From Rhizobium sp. BK376 (lineage in GTDB: Bacteria; Pseudomonadota; Alphaproteobacteria; Rhizobiales; Rhizobiaceae), in NCBI RefSeq assembly GCF_004341625.1, contig NZ_SLZG01000003.1, positions 433,045 to 497,044 on the forward strand: a DNA stretch of 64,000 nt, in the 5' to 3' direction. Position numbers and translations under genes: made by a program. Below the pieces are notes generated by a model, which had not been told where the DNA came from, did not search any database, and saw only the letters and a program-made list of their open reading frames with translations. Below are positions 1 to 9,745 of the stretch, one piece after another (positions within the stretch are counted from its first letter, which is position 1; each line of letters opens with the position of its first letter).

Positions 1-2
1 TA

Positions 3-1385
3 GCACTGCTGATCCTCGGGATGGCGACCTTCCCCTATTATGGCGTCGCCCGGATCGATGCCGAGGCGCGGCATCGGCAGGAAGCGCTGGTCGAGCGCAA
101 TATCGCGCTCTGGATCAGCGATATCGAATTTTCGCTGACCGCCTGGACCATCTGGGACGAGGCGATCGCAAATCTGGACAACACCTTCAATTTCGAATGG
201 ACTGACCGCAACATCGGCGCTTCGCTAATCGGCACCTCGCGAACGCGCTTTGCGGCTGTTCTGAATTCCAGCGATGCGATCCTCTATTCGCGAACGGACG
301 ATACGGTGAAAGCCCGCCCATTCTTCATGAGAGGGCCGGCCGCAATCGTAAAGGATGCGTCTCAGCTCGTGGCAAACGTGCGCGAAAGGGAACTCACGCC
401 TGCCAAGCCCGGCATTCCCAAGCCCGTTGCCATCAGCCGAATAGAGGTTTTGGGGGAAGAGGCCGTTCTTCTTTCCGCCAGCCTGTTTCAGCCGGATTTC
501 GGCACAGCCAAGCCGAAGGGCGATCGCGCGCCGATCCTGATCACGGCGATGCCGATCGCCGGCAGTCTGCAGGATTTTTTCGGAGAGCGCTTTCTGCTTG
601 ACGACGCGCATGTCAGCCCGCTGTCGTCAGTTACATCAGACCGCGCCCGCGTAGAAATCGCCGTGGGTTCGGAAGGCGAGGTCGAGGTCCTCTCCTGGCG
701 GCCGCCCGCACCGGCGGCGGATGTGCTTTACCAGTCGCTGCCGCTGATCGTGACCGTCAGCCTTGTTCTCCTGGCCGGCGGTTTCTTCCTCGTCCGTATG
801 TCCCAGGGGACAGCGCAGATGCTGGTCAGCCGCGAGCGGCAGATGCGGCACGCGGCCACGCATGATTTCCTGACGGGCATCGCCAATCGCTCGCTGCTGG
901 CTGAAGAATTCAAGACGCTGTCTGACGCCGGACCATTGATGGTCGTCTGCATCGATCTCGACGGCTTCAAGGGCGTCAACGATAGCCATGGTCATGCGAT
1001 GGGTGACGAGCTGTTGAAAGTCGTCGCCGCAAGGCTTCGGTCGGGAACGCGGGAGGAGGACCGGCTTTTCCGTCTGGGCGGCGACGAATTCGCGATCCTG
1101 ATGCCAGACCTGTCGCTTGCGGAAGCCGAGCAGGTTTGCCGCCGCCTGTCTGCCTCGCTCTCAAGCCCGATCGCCCTGCCGCGTTGCAATATTGCCATCG
1201 GCGCCTCGTTCGGGATCAGCGAGGTCGCGGACAAGGACACGACCTGCGATGCCGCCCTCAATGCGGCGGACGCCATGCTCTACCAGGCAAAGTCCCTCGG
1301 CCGCGGCAGCGTTGTCACGGCCTCGAACGTGGCCGCGTCAGGGTCCGAAAAGGATGTCCGTCGGTCGGCCGCGGCGCGCCGTTGA
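3..1385 (+). CDS. CHASE4-GGDEF diguanylate cyclase (5' partial)
   Basis: Membrane-bound diguanylate cyclase that makes c-di-GMP from two GTP. The reading frame is open to the left edge, and a hydrophobic run ends just after the first in-frame ATG at 21, so the first membrane helix is probably cut off. After this comes a CHASE4-like periplasmic sensor (ERNIALWISDIEFSLTAWTIWDE), a second membrane helix near residue 245 counted from the ATG at 21, then a C-terminal GGDEF domain with HDFLTGIANR near residue 281 and an intact LGGDEF near 353. An RxxD motif (REED) sits five residues before GGDEF, which is the usual spacing of the product-inhibition I-site. I infer an active, feedback-inhibited enzyme; the ligand of the sensor cannot be read from the sequence. 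Confidence 0.88.
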   Translation, partial: ALLILGMATFPYYGVARIDAEARHRQEALVERNIALWISDIEFSLTAWTIWDEAIANLDNTFNFEWTDRNIGASLIGTSRTRFAAVLNSSDAILYSRTDDTVKARPFFMRGPAAIVKDASQLVANVRERELTPAKPGIPKPVAISRIEVLGEEAVLLSASLFQPDFGTAKPKGDRAPILITAMPIAGSLQDFFGERFLLDDAHVSPLSSVTSDRARVEIAVGSEGEVEVLSWRPPAPAADVLYQSLPLIVTVSLVLLAGGFFLVRMSQGTAQMLVSRERQMRHAATHDFLTGIANRSLLAEEFKTLSDAGPLMVVCIDLDGFKGVNDSHGHAMGDELLKVVAARLRSGTREEDRLFRLGGDEFAILMPDLSLAEAEQVCRRLSASLSSPIALPRCNIAIGASFGISEVADKDTTCDAALNAADAMLYQAKSLGRGSVVTASNVAASGSEKDVRRSAAARR

Positions 1386-1388
1386 ACG

Positions 1389-1892
1389 CTAGAGGTTGCG
1401 GTACATGACAAGCGCGTCGACATAGCCTTCGGTCGGATGAAGGAATGCGCCGGGGAGGCGGCCGACGACATCGAAGCCGACGGAGGTCCAGAGCTTTACC
1501 GCCCGCACATTGCTGCTGATGACGAAATTGAACTGCATCGCCCGAAATCCGCGCTCTCTGGCATGATCGAGCGAATGCTCGTGCATCCTGCGGGCAACGC
1601 CCTTTCCGCCGGCCGCGGGGTCGACCATATAGCCGCAATTGCAGACATGCCGTCCGCCACCCGCCTGGTTGGCCTTGATGTAATAGGTCCCGACGATAGC
1701 GCCCTGGTCTTCGGTAACGAACGTTTCGCGGTCCGGTCCCAGCCAGTAGGCAAGCGCATCCGCTTCGGAAAGATCAGGATCCAGCGCGTAAGTTTCCCCA
1801 GCGCGGATCGTCGGGCCTATAATCCCCCATATCGCGCTTCGATCACTCTCAACTACCGGGCGTATAAGCATGTTACCGTCCGTTCGCTCCAT
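1389..1892 (-). CDS. GNAT family N-acetyltransferase
   Basis: A 167-residue protein that forms a single GNAT domain, transferring acetyl from acetyl-CoA to an amine. The acetyl-CoA loop is seen as CGYMVDPAAGGKGVARRMHEHS in the middle, followed by FNFVISSNVRAVKLWTSVGF, the typical last part of the fold. The nearest relatives by pattern are L-amino-acid or phosphinothricin-type acetyltransferases, but the substrate is not evident. An alternative start at 1871 (MLIRPV) fits the domain edge and has a purine-rich GGACGG in front of it, whereas the ATG at 1892 has no clear ribosome site. The gene is convergent with the diguanylate cyclase, with only three bases between stop codons. Confidence 0.82.
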   Translation of the reverse strand: MERTDGNMLIRPVVESDRSAIWGIIGPTIRAGETYALDPDLSEADALAYWLGPDRETFVTEDQGAIVGTYYIKANQAGGGRHVCNCGYMVDPAAGGKGVARRMHEHSLDHARERGFRAMQFNFVISSNVRAVKLWTSVGFDVVGRLPGAFLHPTEGYVDALVMYRNL

Positions 1893-2016
1893 AGAACACT
1901 TTAGATGCTCTAGCTCACCGCCTCCACGGTGAATAGCAGAAAGATTGGCGGATAATGTCGGGTGGCGTCCACCCCCTTCGTCCTTGGACTATCATCAACC
2001 GAAGAGGAGACATGCC

Positions 2017-2460
2017 ATGACCGAAAAGGTGGAGATGAAGGGCGAGAAAGCCGCGATCGAGGCGGTGCTTGCCGCCTGGGGCGACGCGATCGGCGCCAAG
2101 CGAGCGGTAGAGGCGGAATCCTATCTCACGGAAGACGTCGTGCAATATACGCTGGCGCCGCCGCTGCAATACAAGGGCCGGGATGCCGAAGACCTGCAGC
2201 AATGGTTCGACACCTGGGACGGGCCGATCGGCGGCGATGTCCGCGATACGGAGCTGATCGCCGGTGCTGATGTGGCCCTCTGGCGCGGGCTGGTACACAT
2301 GACCGGCACCAAGACAGATGGCGTCAAGGTCGATCTCTGGTTCCGCCAGACCGTCGGGCTCAGGAAGATCAGCGGTGATTGGAAGATCGCCCATGTGCAT
2401 GGCTCGGTGCCCTTCGCCATGGATGGCAGCGGCCTCGCCGAGCTTGGATTGAAACCCTAG
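2017..2460 (+). CDS. SnoaL/NTF2-like (SgcJ-type) protein
   Basis: 147 residues. The ATG at 2017 is chosen because GAAGAGGAGA lies directly upstream. The sequence has the cone-shaped NTF2-fold pattern: an N-terminal helix (IEAVLAAWGDAIGAKRAVEAESYLTEDVVQY), a central sheet, and a C-terminal segment reading SGDWKIAHVHGSVPF, which matches SnoaL-like and DUF4440-type ketosteroid-isomerase relatives. No signal peptide or membrane helix. Members are enzymes or ligand-binding proteins with widely differing substrates, so no specific reaction is assigned. It is monocistronic in appearance, with 228 bases to the next gene. Confidence 0.75.
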   Translation: MTEKVEMKGEKAAIEAVLAAWGDAIGAKRAVEAESYLTEDVVQYTLAPPLQYKGRDAEDLQQWFDTWDGPIGGDVRDTELIAGADVALWRGLVHMTGTKTDGVKVDLWFRQTVGLRKISGDWKIAHVHGSVPFAMDGSGLAELGLKP

Positions 2461-2688
2461 GCCGGAACAGCGGCCTGCCGCTCTGTGAAAAGAAGCGGAA
2501 GTTCGCTGAGCCTGTTTGACATCTTTGCCCATGAAGATAATCTGCGTATATGCAATATGCGCGGGTATGCCTTCGGCTGCCGATGCATGACGGCGGCCGG
2601 TCTCTCATTGCCCGGCCCGATGACAGCGGAACGGCCCGGGCCGTGTCGTTCCTCCTTCCAAAACCGGCCACGCTCTGGGAGGAGTGAC

Positions 2689-4014
2689 ATGAAAGATGAT
2701 AATCCGGCGCTGAAGAGCGCTGTCCACAAGGCGACCATGCGGCTTCTGCCCTTCCTCGGGCTCATGCTGGTCCTGAACTTTCTCGATCGTTCCAACGTCG
2801 GCTTTGCCAAGACGGCCTACCAGGCCGATACCGGCATTTCGGATGCGGCCTATGCGCTCGGCGCCGGCATCCTCTACCTCGGCTACGCCACTTTCGAAGT
2901 GCCGAGCAACCTCATCATGCAGCGCGTCGGCGCCCGTCTCTGGCTCTCCCGCATCATGATCACCTGGGGCATCGTCTCTGCCTGCATGGTCTTTGCCCAT
3001 ACCGCGACGACCTATTACATCGTCCGCTTCATGCTCGGCGTCTGCGAGGCCGGCTTCTATCCGGGCGTGCTGCTCTATCTGACCTACTGGTTCCCCGCCA
3101 AGGAACGCGCCCGCGCCACCGGCCTCTTCTATCTCGGCGTGCCCCTTTCGCTCGTCATCGGCGCTCCGCTTTCCGGCTGGCTGCTGACGCACCATGATGT
3201 CTTCGGGCTCAGCAACTGGCAGTGGATGTTTGCGGTTGAGGGCCTTGCGGCGACGATCGTCGGCATTGTCGGCCTCTTTTACCTGACGAGCCGTCCCAGC
3301 GAGGCGAAATGGCTCACCAATGAAGAGAAGAAGGCGCTGACTTCAGTCATCGAGGCCGAGGAGCGCGGCAAGCTCTCCGAGGTGCGCCACTCCGTCTTCA
3401 GCGTGCTTAAGGATTGGCGCGTGCTGGCCTTCATCGGCATATATCTCTTCATCCAGGTCGGCGTCGGCCCCATCACCTTCTATTTCCCGGCCCGTCTGGC
3501 GCAGGCCATGGGCGGCAGCATCAACACCTGGGTCGGCGTGCTGCTCGGCCTGCCCTGGTTCTGCGCGCTGATCGCAACCCGCATCTTCACGGTCTATGCA
3601 GACAAGCACGACAATCACCGCATCGTCTGCATCGTCATGCTGACGCTCGGCACCATCGCACTCGGCACGATCGGCCTGACCATGAACCCGTGGGTGATGG
3701 TGATCGCCGCCTGCATCGCCGTTCCGGGCCTTGCCTCCTCGCAGCCGGTCTTCTGGAGCCTGCCGACGCGCTATCTCGGCGGCGTCGGGGCTGCGAGCGG
3801 CATCGCCTTCATCGTCTCGCTCGGCAATCTCGGCAGCTTCGCCTCGCCGCAGATCAAGGCCTATGTCGATGCAGCGACCGGAAATGGCGATATCGGCTTC
3901 TATATTCTCGCCGGTTGCTGCTTCCTCTCGGTGCTGCTCCTGATCGCCCTCGGCTCGCATCGCCGCTGGATCGTCGACAGTGCTCCGGCTGCAAGCGGTA
4001 GCCGCGCCCACTGA
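2689..4014 (+). CDS. MFS transporter, anion:cation symporter (ACS) type
   Basis: Inner-membrane permease of 441 residues with twelve hydrophobic segments. The N-terminal half has the ACS family features LGLMLVLNFLDRSNVGFAKT, a loop with QRVGARLWLSRIMITWG between helices 2 and 3, and FMLGVCEAGFYPGVLLYLTYWFP in helices 4-5. Family members carry tartrate, phthalate, glucarate and other organic anions with protons; the substrate here is unknown. The ATG at 2689 is preceded by GGAGGAG with good spacing; an open frame continues upstream but lacks a ribosome site. No catabolic gene is adjacent, so the context does not narrow the substrate. Confidence 0.88.
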   Translation: MKDDNPALKSAVHKATMRLLPFLGLMLVLNFLDRSNVGFAKTAYQADTGISDAAYALGAGILYLGYATFEVPSNLIMQRVGARLWLSRIMITWGIVSACMVFAHTATTYYIVRFMLGVCEAGFYPGVLLYLTYWFPAKERARATGLFYLGVPLSLVIGAPLSGWLLTHHDVFGLSNWQWMFAVEGLAATIVGIVGLFYLTSRPSEAKWLTNEEKKALTSVIEAEERGKLSEVRHSVFSVLKDWRVLAFIGIYLFIQVGVGPITFYFPARLAQAMGGSINTWVGVLLGLPWFCALIATRIFTVYADKHDNHRIVCIVMLTLGTIALGTIGLTMNPWVMVIAACIAVPGLASSQPVFWSLPTRYLGGVGAASGIAFIVSLGNLGSFASPQIKAYVDAATGNGDIGFYILAGCCFLSVLLLIALGSHRRWIVDSAPAASGSRAH

Positions 4015-4024
4015 TCCCGAAAAG

Positions 4025-4050
4025 GGGAGCGCCTGCCCGCAGGCGCTCCC
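4025..4050 (-). terminator. hairpin terminator between convergent genes
   Basis: A perfect 12-base inverted repeat (GGGAGCGCCTGC / GCAGGCGCTCCC) with a two-base centre lies between the stops of the MFS gene and the hybrid kinase gene. Read on the minus strand it is followed by CTTTT, so it looks like a factor-independent terminator for the kinase gene. It may also act on the plus-strand gene, where no T run follows. Confidence 0.75.
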
Positions 4051-4078
4051 TAAACCATGGTCCCGGAAAGGGTCGATT

Positions 4079-7000
4079 TCACTGCGCCGCAGCGCGCTTC
4101 AGGCTCGAAACCTGGGCAAGATAGGCGCGAAGCGCCGCCGGACGCACCGGCTTCTGTTGCAGGCCGATGCCATATTTCTCCGCCTCGGCGCGCACATCGG
4201 GCGAACGGTCGGCAGTGATCAGAAGGGCAGGCAGGTCGCCGCCGAATGTCTCGCGTAGCTTGCCTATGGCCTCGATGCCGGTGCCGTCGCCGAGATGATA
4301 ATCCGCGATGACGAGGTCCGGGGCTCCATTCGCCGGCATCGCGGCGAGCCCCGCGATCGATTCCGCCGTGAGCACATCGCAACCCCAGCCGGAAATCAGA
4401 AGCCGCATGCCTTCGAGAATATTCGTCTCGTTGTCGATGCACAAAACGCGAAGGCCCCTGAGCGTCTGAGCGACTCCATCGGACGAGGTGGTCGCCGCTA
4501 CAGCCTTGGTATCCGATTGCGTCAGGTCGATCGGAATGGTGACACGGAAATCCGTGCCACGGCCCGGTACCGAGCGCAGCTCGACGGGATGGTCGAGCAC
4601 GCGGGAGATGCGGTCGACGATCGAAAGCCCGAGCCCCAGCCCCGATGCGGTGCGCGCACCTTCGTCCAATCGGGCAAATTCCTTGAAGACGGTGCGGAAT
4701 TTCGAAGCCGGAATGCCGATGCCTGAATCCATGACCTGAATGACAACGGATTTGCCCCGCCGTCTCACACCGATCAGCACCTTGCCGGTGACGGTATATT
4801 TGATGGCATTGGAGACGAGATTCTGCACGAGGCGGCGCAGGAGATTGGGATCCGAGCGTACTTTCAGCTTCGTCGGCATGACGACGAGCTTGAGCTTCTT
4901 TTCGCGGGCAATCGGCGCAAAATCCGTCTCGATGCGTTCCAGGAGACCTGATAGCGCGACAGTCCCGAATCGCGGCTTCATCGCACCCGTGTCGAGCCGG
5001 GAAATGTCGAGAACGGCACCCAGGATCGCCTCGACCGATTCCAGCGCGGAGTCGATGTTGCGGACGACCGGACTGTTTTCGCTCTCGCCCAGCCGCTCGA
5101 CCAGCGCCGAGGAATAAAGCCGGGCCGCATTGAGAGGCTGCAGGATATCGTGGCCGGCTGCCGCAAAGAAGCGCGTCTTGCCGATATTGGCCTCGTCGGC
5201 GGCAGCCCTTGCTTCGCCGAGCTCCCGGTTGACGCGGGTGAGCTCGGCCGTGCGTTCGGCAACACGCTGTTCCAAGGTTTCGTTGGCCTGTTTCAATGCC
5301 TTGTCGGCGGCGACGCGCTGCGTAATGTCCGTGAGTGTTGCGACGAAGCCCTTGTCCGGCATGGCGTTGGAGCGCACTTCGATGATGCGCTCCCCGCTGG
5401 CAAGAACCAGCGGAAACGGCTTGCCGAGCGTCAGGAAATGGCGAACGACTTGGCTTTGGTCGGCGGCAGCTATGTCGCCGCGATCGCTGAGGATGGCGAC
5501 GATATCGGCGAGCGGATATCCGACTTGCCCGACATTCTCTGGCAGGTCGAGAAGCTGACGGAAGCGCCGGTTCCAGATGGTGAGCCGGTGATGGGAATCG
5601 AAGACGGCGATACCCTGCTCCATCTGCGAAAGCGCCGTCTGCAGCATGTCCTGGTTATACTGCAGCGCCTCGCTCGCCTGATCGAGGAGCCAGGCCGTAT
5701 CTGCCGAGGCATCCTCGGTTTTCTGCAGGATAAGCGACAGCACCAGCCTTGCCGAGGACGAGCCGATGGCGCTGCCGAGAAGCTGTTCGGAAAAATGAAT
5801 GAGCGCCATGTCTGCCGGCTGGTCGTCCTCGAGCCGTCGCCCGGCCGTGCGCTCATAGGTGTTGAAGGAACGCTGCATACGCTCCTCGCCGAGATAGCGG
5901 GCGATGGCGATCTTGAGGTCCCCGACGCTGAGCCGCGTCTTCCACCCCCGCGTTGCAAATTGCGAACGGGAATGCCGCTTGACGAAAATGCCGGCCTGGA
6001 TGCGCTCCAGCGGCCGGGCGTTGCGGGTCAGCGATCCGAGGATGAAGGCTGCCGTATTCACCAGAAGGCTCAGCACCGTCGCGTTGACCAGGGGATCGGC
6101 GGTCGGTGCGGCAAAGAGGCTCGCGCCGGGAAAGACGAAGGAGAGGATGGCAGAGGAAACCTGCGAGTAATCCGGCCCGCCGAGGCTCGGCAGGAACAGC
6201 AGATAGGCCCAGGTAACGAAACCGAAGCAGAGCCCGAGGATTGCGCCGCGGGCGTTTGCCCGTCGCCAGATCAGACCGCCGAACAGGGCAGGGGCCATCT
6301 GCGCGATCGCGGCGAAGGAAAGAAGGCCGATCGAGGCGAGGCCGGTCGTGCTATCCGTGGAACGATAATAGGCATAGCCGAGCAGCATGACGCCGAAGAT
6401 CGCCGTCCGCCTGATATGCAGCAGCTTGTGACCGAAATCGTCGCGTTGCAGGCCTATCCCCATCAGCTTTCGCCTGAGGAAAATCGGCATGATGATATCG
6501 TTGGAGACCATGATCGACAGCGCCACCGATTCCACGATCACCATGGCCGTGGCTGCGGAGAAACCGCCGATGAAGGTGATGAGCGAGACGACAGGAATCT
6601 GTCCCATGAGCGGCAGCGACAGGACATAGAGATCCGCATTGCCGTGTCCCTCGAAGAGCAGCACGCCACCGATCGCCACGGGGATGACGAAGAGATTGAT
6701 CGCGACCAGGTAGAGCGGAAAAAGGAAGCCGGCGAAGCGCAGTTCCTTGGCGCTGTGGTTCTCGACCACGGCCACATGGAACTGCCGGGGCAGCATGATG
6801 ATCGCAAAGGCCGACAGCAATGTCAGCGTGATCCAGCGGCTGAGTGGTGTCTTGTATTCGAGGGCAGCCATTGCCGTGTCGTTCGCGGTCATCTTGGCCC
6901 AAAGGTCGCCGGGTCCGCTGAAGAGAAGCCACATGACGCAGAAACCGAGCGTCAGGAAGGCCAAAAGCTTGACGAGAGACTCCATCGCGATGGCAAGGAT

Positions 7001-7597
7001 CAAACCGTCCTGATGCTCGGTAGCATCCGTGTGGCGCGTGCCGAACATCGTGGCAAAGCAGGCGAGCACGATCGTGACGATCAGCGGCAGGTCGAGAAAA
7101 TAGAGGTTGCCGCTGCCGATGCCGTAATCCGACGGATTGACCATCGCCGACACGCTGGCGGAAACCGCCTTGAGCTGCAAAGCGATATAGGGGATCGCTC
7201 CGACCAGGGAGATCAGCGCCACGATCATCGCGACGGTGGAATTCTTCCCGTAGCGTGCGGCGATAAAGTCGGCGACGGAGGTCAGTTTCTCCGCCTTGGC
7301 AAGTTCGATGATCCGGCGAAGGATCGGCATGCCGAGCGTGAAGACCAGGATCGGCCCGATATAGATGCCGAGAAACTCCAGTCCCTTTTGAGAGGCGAGG
7401 CCGACGCTGCCGAAATAGGTCCAGGATGTGCAGTAGATGGCGAGGCTGAGCGCGTAGACCAGCGGGCGGCCGTGCAGCGGCGACGCCTGCAGGCGGCTCT
7501 TTCTGTCTCCATAGCTGGCGACTGCGAACAGCAGCAACAGATAGCCGAACGCGGAGCCGAATATGACCCATCCTGGAAGCATCGACCCTCCCGGCAT
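4079..7597 (-). CDS. hybrid sensor histidine kinase with SSS-symporter-like sensor
   Basis: 1172 residues. Order of parts: about 13 hydrophobic segments (1-520) resembling sodium/solute symporters of the PutP/CbrA type (SWTYFGSVGLASQKGLEFLGIYIGP), a PAS-like domain (about 650-765), a coiled coil (775-805), a dimerisation/phosphoacceptor domain with H816 in FAAAGHDILQPLNAARL, an ATPase domain with DSGIGIPASKF and GLGLGLSIV, and a C-terminal receiver with predicted acceptor D1099 (VIADYHLGDG). CbrA/ErcS'/NahK-like kinases share this build and control carbon or redox metabolism. Whether this one transports a solute or only senses it is unknown. GGGGGAG precedes the ATG at 7597; ATG 7582 is also possible. 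No partner response regulator gene is adjacent. Confidence 0.9.
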   Translation of the reverse strand: MPGGSMLPGWVIFGSAFGYLLLLFAVASYGDRKSRLQASPLHGRPLVYALSLAIYCTSWTYFGSVGLASQKGLEFLGIYIGPILVFTLGMPILRRIIELAKAEKLTSVADFIAARYGKNSTVAMIVALISLVGAIPYIALQLKAVSASVSAMVNPSDYGIGSGNLYFLDLPLIVTIVLACFATMFGTRHTDATEHQDGLILAIAMESLVKLLAFLTLGFCVMWLLFSGPGDLWAKMTANDTAMAALEYKTPLSRWITLTLLSAFAIIMLPRQFHVAVVENHSAKELRFAGFLFPLYLVAINLFVIPVAIGGVLLFEGHGNADLYVLSLPLMGQIPVVSLITFIGGFSAATAMVIVESVALSIMVSNDIIMPIFLRRKLMGIGLQRDDFGHKLLHIRRTAIFGVMLLGYAYYRSTDSTTGLASIGLLSFAAIAQMAPALFGGLIWRRANARGAILGLCFGFVTWAYLLFLPSLGGPDYSQVSSAILSFVFPGASLFAAPTADPLVNATVLSLLVNTAAFILGSLTRNARPLERIQAGIFVKRHSRSQFATRGWKTRLSVGDLKIAIARYLGEERMQRSFNTYERTAGRRLEDDQPADMALIHFSEQLLGSAIGSSSARLVLSLILQKTEDASADTAWLLDQASEALQYNQDMLQTALSQMEQGIAVFDSHHRLTIWNRRFRQLLDLPENVGQVGYPLADIVAILSDRGDIAAADQSQVVRHFLTLGKPFPLVLASGERIIEVRSNAMPDKGFVATLTDITQRVAADKALKQANETLEQRVAERTAELTRVNRELGEARAAADEANIGKTRFFAAAGHDILQPLNAARLYSSALVERLGESENSPVVRNIDSALESVEAILGAVLDISRLDTGAMKPRFGTVALSGLLERIETDFAPIAREKKLKLVVMPTKLKVRSDPNLLRRLVQNLVSNAIKYTVTGKVLIGVRRRGKSVVIQVMDSGIGIPASKFRTVFKEFARLDEGARTASGLGLGLSIVDRISRVLDHPVELRSVPGRGTDFRVTIPIDLTQSDTKAVAATTSSDGVAQTLRGLRVLCIDNETNILEGMRLLISGWGCDVLTAESIAGLAAMPANGAPDLVIADYHLGDGTGIEAIGKLRETFGGDLPALLITADRSPDVRAEAEKYGIGLQQKPVRPAALRAYLAQVSSLKRAAAQ

Positions 7598-7793
7598 CTT
7601 TCTCCCCCGGGGCAGTTTAGGTCAAACCGCGTGTATTGAACATCGGTCTGCATCTAAGCCTTAAGTCAAAGCCGGCGGGCCCGGGCGATGCAGGCGCTTC
7701 AAATAAGAACAGTTGACTATTGAAGATCGTCGTCAAAGATGTAGCTAACGAATTCAAAGGCATGTTCAACGGCAACGCAAAGGGGACTATTCG

Positions 7794-8228
7794 ATGCTCA
7801 ATGAGTTCAAGGCCTTCATCGCCCGCGGCAACGTCATGGATCTCGCCGTCGGTGTGATCATCGGCGGCGCCTTCGGCGGCATCGTCAAATCGCTGGTTGA
7901 CGACATCATCATGCCGGTCGTCGGCGCTGTCTTCGGCGGCTTTGATTTTTCGAACTATTTCATTCCGCTTTCATCGGCGGTGAACGCGCCGTCGCTCGCT
8001 GCAGCCCGCGCCCAGGGCGCCGTCTTCGCCTATGGCAGCTTCCTGACTGTCGTAATCAACTTCCTGATCCTCGCCTGGATCATCTTCATGATGGTCAAGG
8101 GCGTGAATACGCTGCGCAAGCAGGTCGAACGGCATGAGGAAAAGGCTGCCGAGGCCGCCCCGCCGCCGGCTGATGTCGCGCTTCTCACGGAAATCCGCGA
8201 TCTCTTGGCCAAGCGCCCGGCAGTCTGA
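7794..8228 (+). CDS. mscL: large-conductance mechanosensitive channel MscL
   Basis: 144 residues. MscL opens under membrane tension and releases solutes during osmotic downshock. The N-terminus [21 protein letters not shown] and the pore helix [20 protein letters not shown] are diagnostic. The second membrane helix ([23 protein letters not shown]) and a charged C-terminal bundle follow. Length is close to that of other family members. It is transcribed divergently from the hybrid kinase across about 200 bases; that is no proof of shared regulation. Confidence 0.97.
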   Translation: MLNEFKAFIARGNVMDLAVGVIIGGAFGGIVKSLVDDIIMPVVGAVFGGFDFSNYFIPLSSAVNAPSLAAARAQGAVFAYGSFLTVVINFLILAWIIFMMVKGVNTLRKQVERHEEKAAEAAPPPADVALLTEIRDLLAKRPAV

Positions 8229-8355
8229 GGTCTTGCATAAGCCTTGATCGCAGAGGCAGAGCGTCATTCATCACAGAAATCGATGTTTGGCTAAGTCAAA
8301 GTCATGGGATTTGCCCTCTAAACTGTTTTATGAAGGCGAAAACCGGAGACTTTGC

Positions 8356-9522
8356 ATGTCGATATTGACCAGCCTGAGCCCGCGCGCGCTTGCCGCGCCC
8401 GAAAGCGGGATCGTGGAAGTGATGAACTATGCCCGCGGCCGCGACGGCCTTCTGCCGCTGTGGGCCGGCGAGGGCGACCTTTCGACGCCTGATTTCATCA
8501 ACAATGCTGCCATGGCGGCACTTGCTGCCGGCGAGACGTTCTATACTTGGCAGCGCGGCATTCCCGAGCTTCGCCAGGCGCTCTCGGACTACTACGTCCG
8601 GCATTTCGACGTCTCTCTGTCGCCAGAGCATTTCTATGTGACCGGCTCGGGCATGCAGGCAATTCAGCTCTCGGTCCAGGCGATCACCTCGCCAGGTGAT
8701 GAGATGATCTATCTGACCCCCGCCTGGCCGAATATTGCCGCAGCGCTGGAGATATCGGGCGCCCGCCGCGTCGGCGTGCCGCTCCAGTTCGAAAACGGCA
8801 AATGGACGCTGGACCTCGAACGGCTCGAGGCAGCAATCACGCCGAAGACGAAGGGCATGTTCATCAATACGCCGTCGAACCCAACCGGCTGGACCGCGAC
8901 GCGCCAAGACCTCTCGGATATGCTTGCGCTTGCCCGCAAGCACGGGCTCTGGATCATGGCCGACGAGATCTACGCACTTTACTATTACGGCGGCGGCCGC
9001 GCGCCCTCCTTCCTCGATGTCAAGGAGGCGGATGATCGTATCCTCTTCGTCAACTCCTTCTCGAAGAACTGGTCGATGACCGGCTGGCGGGTCGGCTGGA
9101 TCGTGGCGCCGCCGGAGACGGGGCAGGTCATCGAAAACCTGGTGCAATATTCGACATCGGGTGTCGCCCAGTTCATGCAGAAAGGTGCCGTTGCCGCGCT
9201 GAACGAAGGCGACGATTTCGTCCGCTCCAACATCGAAAGGGCGACCCGCTCGCGCGATATCCTTTGCGACACGCTCATCGCCACCAACAGGGTCGAGACG
9301 CTGAAGCCGGAAGGCGCGCTCTATGCCTTCTTGAAGGTCGACGGCATCGTCGACAGCCGCAAGGCAGCGATCGACATCGTGGACAAGACAGGTGTCGGGC
9401 TCGCCCCGGGAACGGCCTTCGGCGAGGGCGGCGAAGCCTTCCTGCGCGCCTGTTTCCTGCGCAACCCGGGCCAGATCGCCGACGCAGCCGAACGCCTGAG
9501 CGACTATATCAAGCGTCTCTGA
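8356..9522 (+). CDS. pyridoxal-phosphate aminotransferase, class I/II
   Basis: 388 residues, cytosolic fold-type I aminotransferase. Seen: the N-terminal WAGEGDLSTPDFI stretch, the substrate/cofactor region VTGSGMQAIQLSVQ, the NTPSNPTGW loop, MADEIYALYYY with the Asp that holds the pyridine nitrogen, and the Schiff-base lysine in NSFSKNWSMTGWRVGW. Relatives act on aspartate, aromatic or branched amino acids, so the substrate is open. The ATG at 8356 is supported by GGAG eight bases upstream; a longer frame from 8287 lacks such a site. A terminator follows the gene. Confidence 0.88.
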   Translation: MSILTSLSPRALAAPESGIVEVMNYARGRDGLLPLWAGEGDLSTPDFINNAAMAALAAGETFYTWQRGIPELRQALSDYYVRHFDVSLSPEHFYVTGSGMQAIQLSVQAITSPGDEMIYLTPAWPNIAAALEISGARRVGVPLQFENGKWTLDLERLEAAITPKTKGMFINTPSNPTGWTATRQDLSDMLALARKHGLWIMADEIYALYYYGGGRAPSFLDVKEADDRILFVNSFSKNWSMTGWRVGWIVAPPETGQVIENLVQYSTSGVAQFMQKGAVAALNEGDDFVRSNIERATRSRDILCDTLIATNRVETLKPEGALYAFLKVDGIVDSRKAAIDIVDKTGVGLAPGTAFGEGGEAFLRACFLRNPGQIADAAERLSDYIKRL

Positions 9523-9551
9523 CCGACTGGACAACTTGCCGTAGCAGATCC

Positions 9552-9578
9552 AAAGCCCGGCTCCGTGCCGGGCTTTTT
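9552..9578 (+). terminator. rho-independent terminator
   Basis: A perfect ten-base stem AAAGCCCGGC / GCCGGGCTTT with a five-base loop (TCCGT), ending in a run of five T. It lies 29 bases after the aminotransferase stop codon. Confidence 0.92.
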
Positions 9579-9745
9579 GCTGCCGAAAGAGCAGATCGAT
9601 AAAACTTGAATAATTGTCGAAATGAGGGGCTAACCACGCAAGTAATCTTTGTGTTCCGAAGGAGTGCAAAGCGCCCTTTGATAGTCAAATCTGAAAGAAA
9701 GCGGGCCTCATATGCTTCCCGTACGAGTAGGCAGGGGTGCGAAGA

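Noticed and set aside
5150..7639. 829-residue open frame on the plus strand
   Set aside because: It lies wholly opposite the hybrid kinase gene, has the charged, low-hydrophobic composition of an antisense shadow in GC-rich DNA, and shows no family motif.
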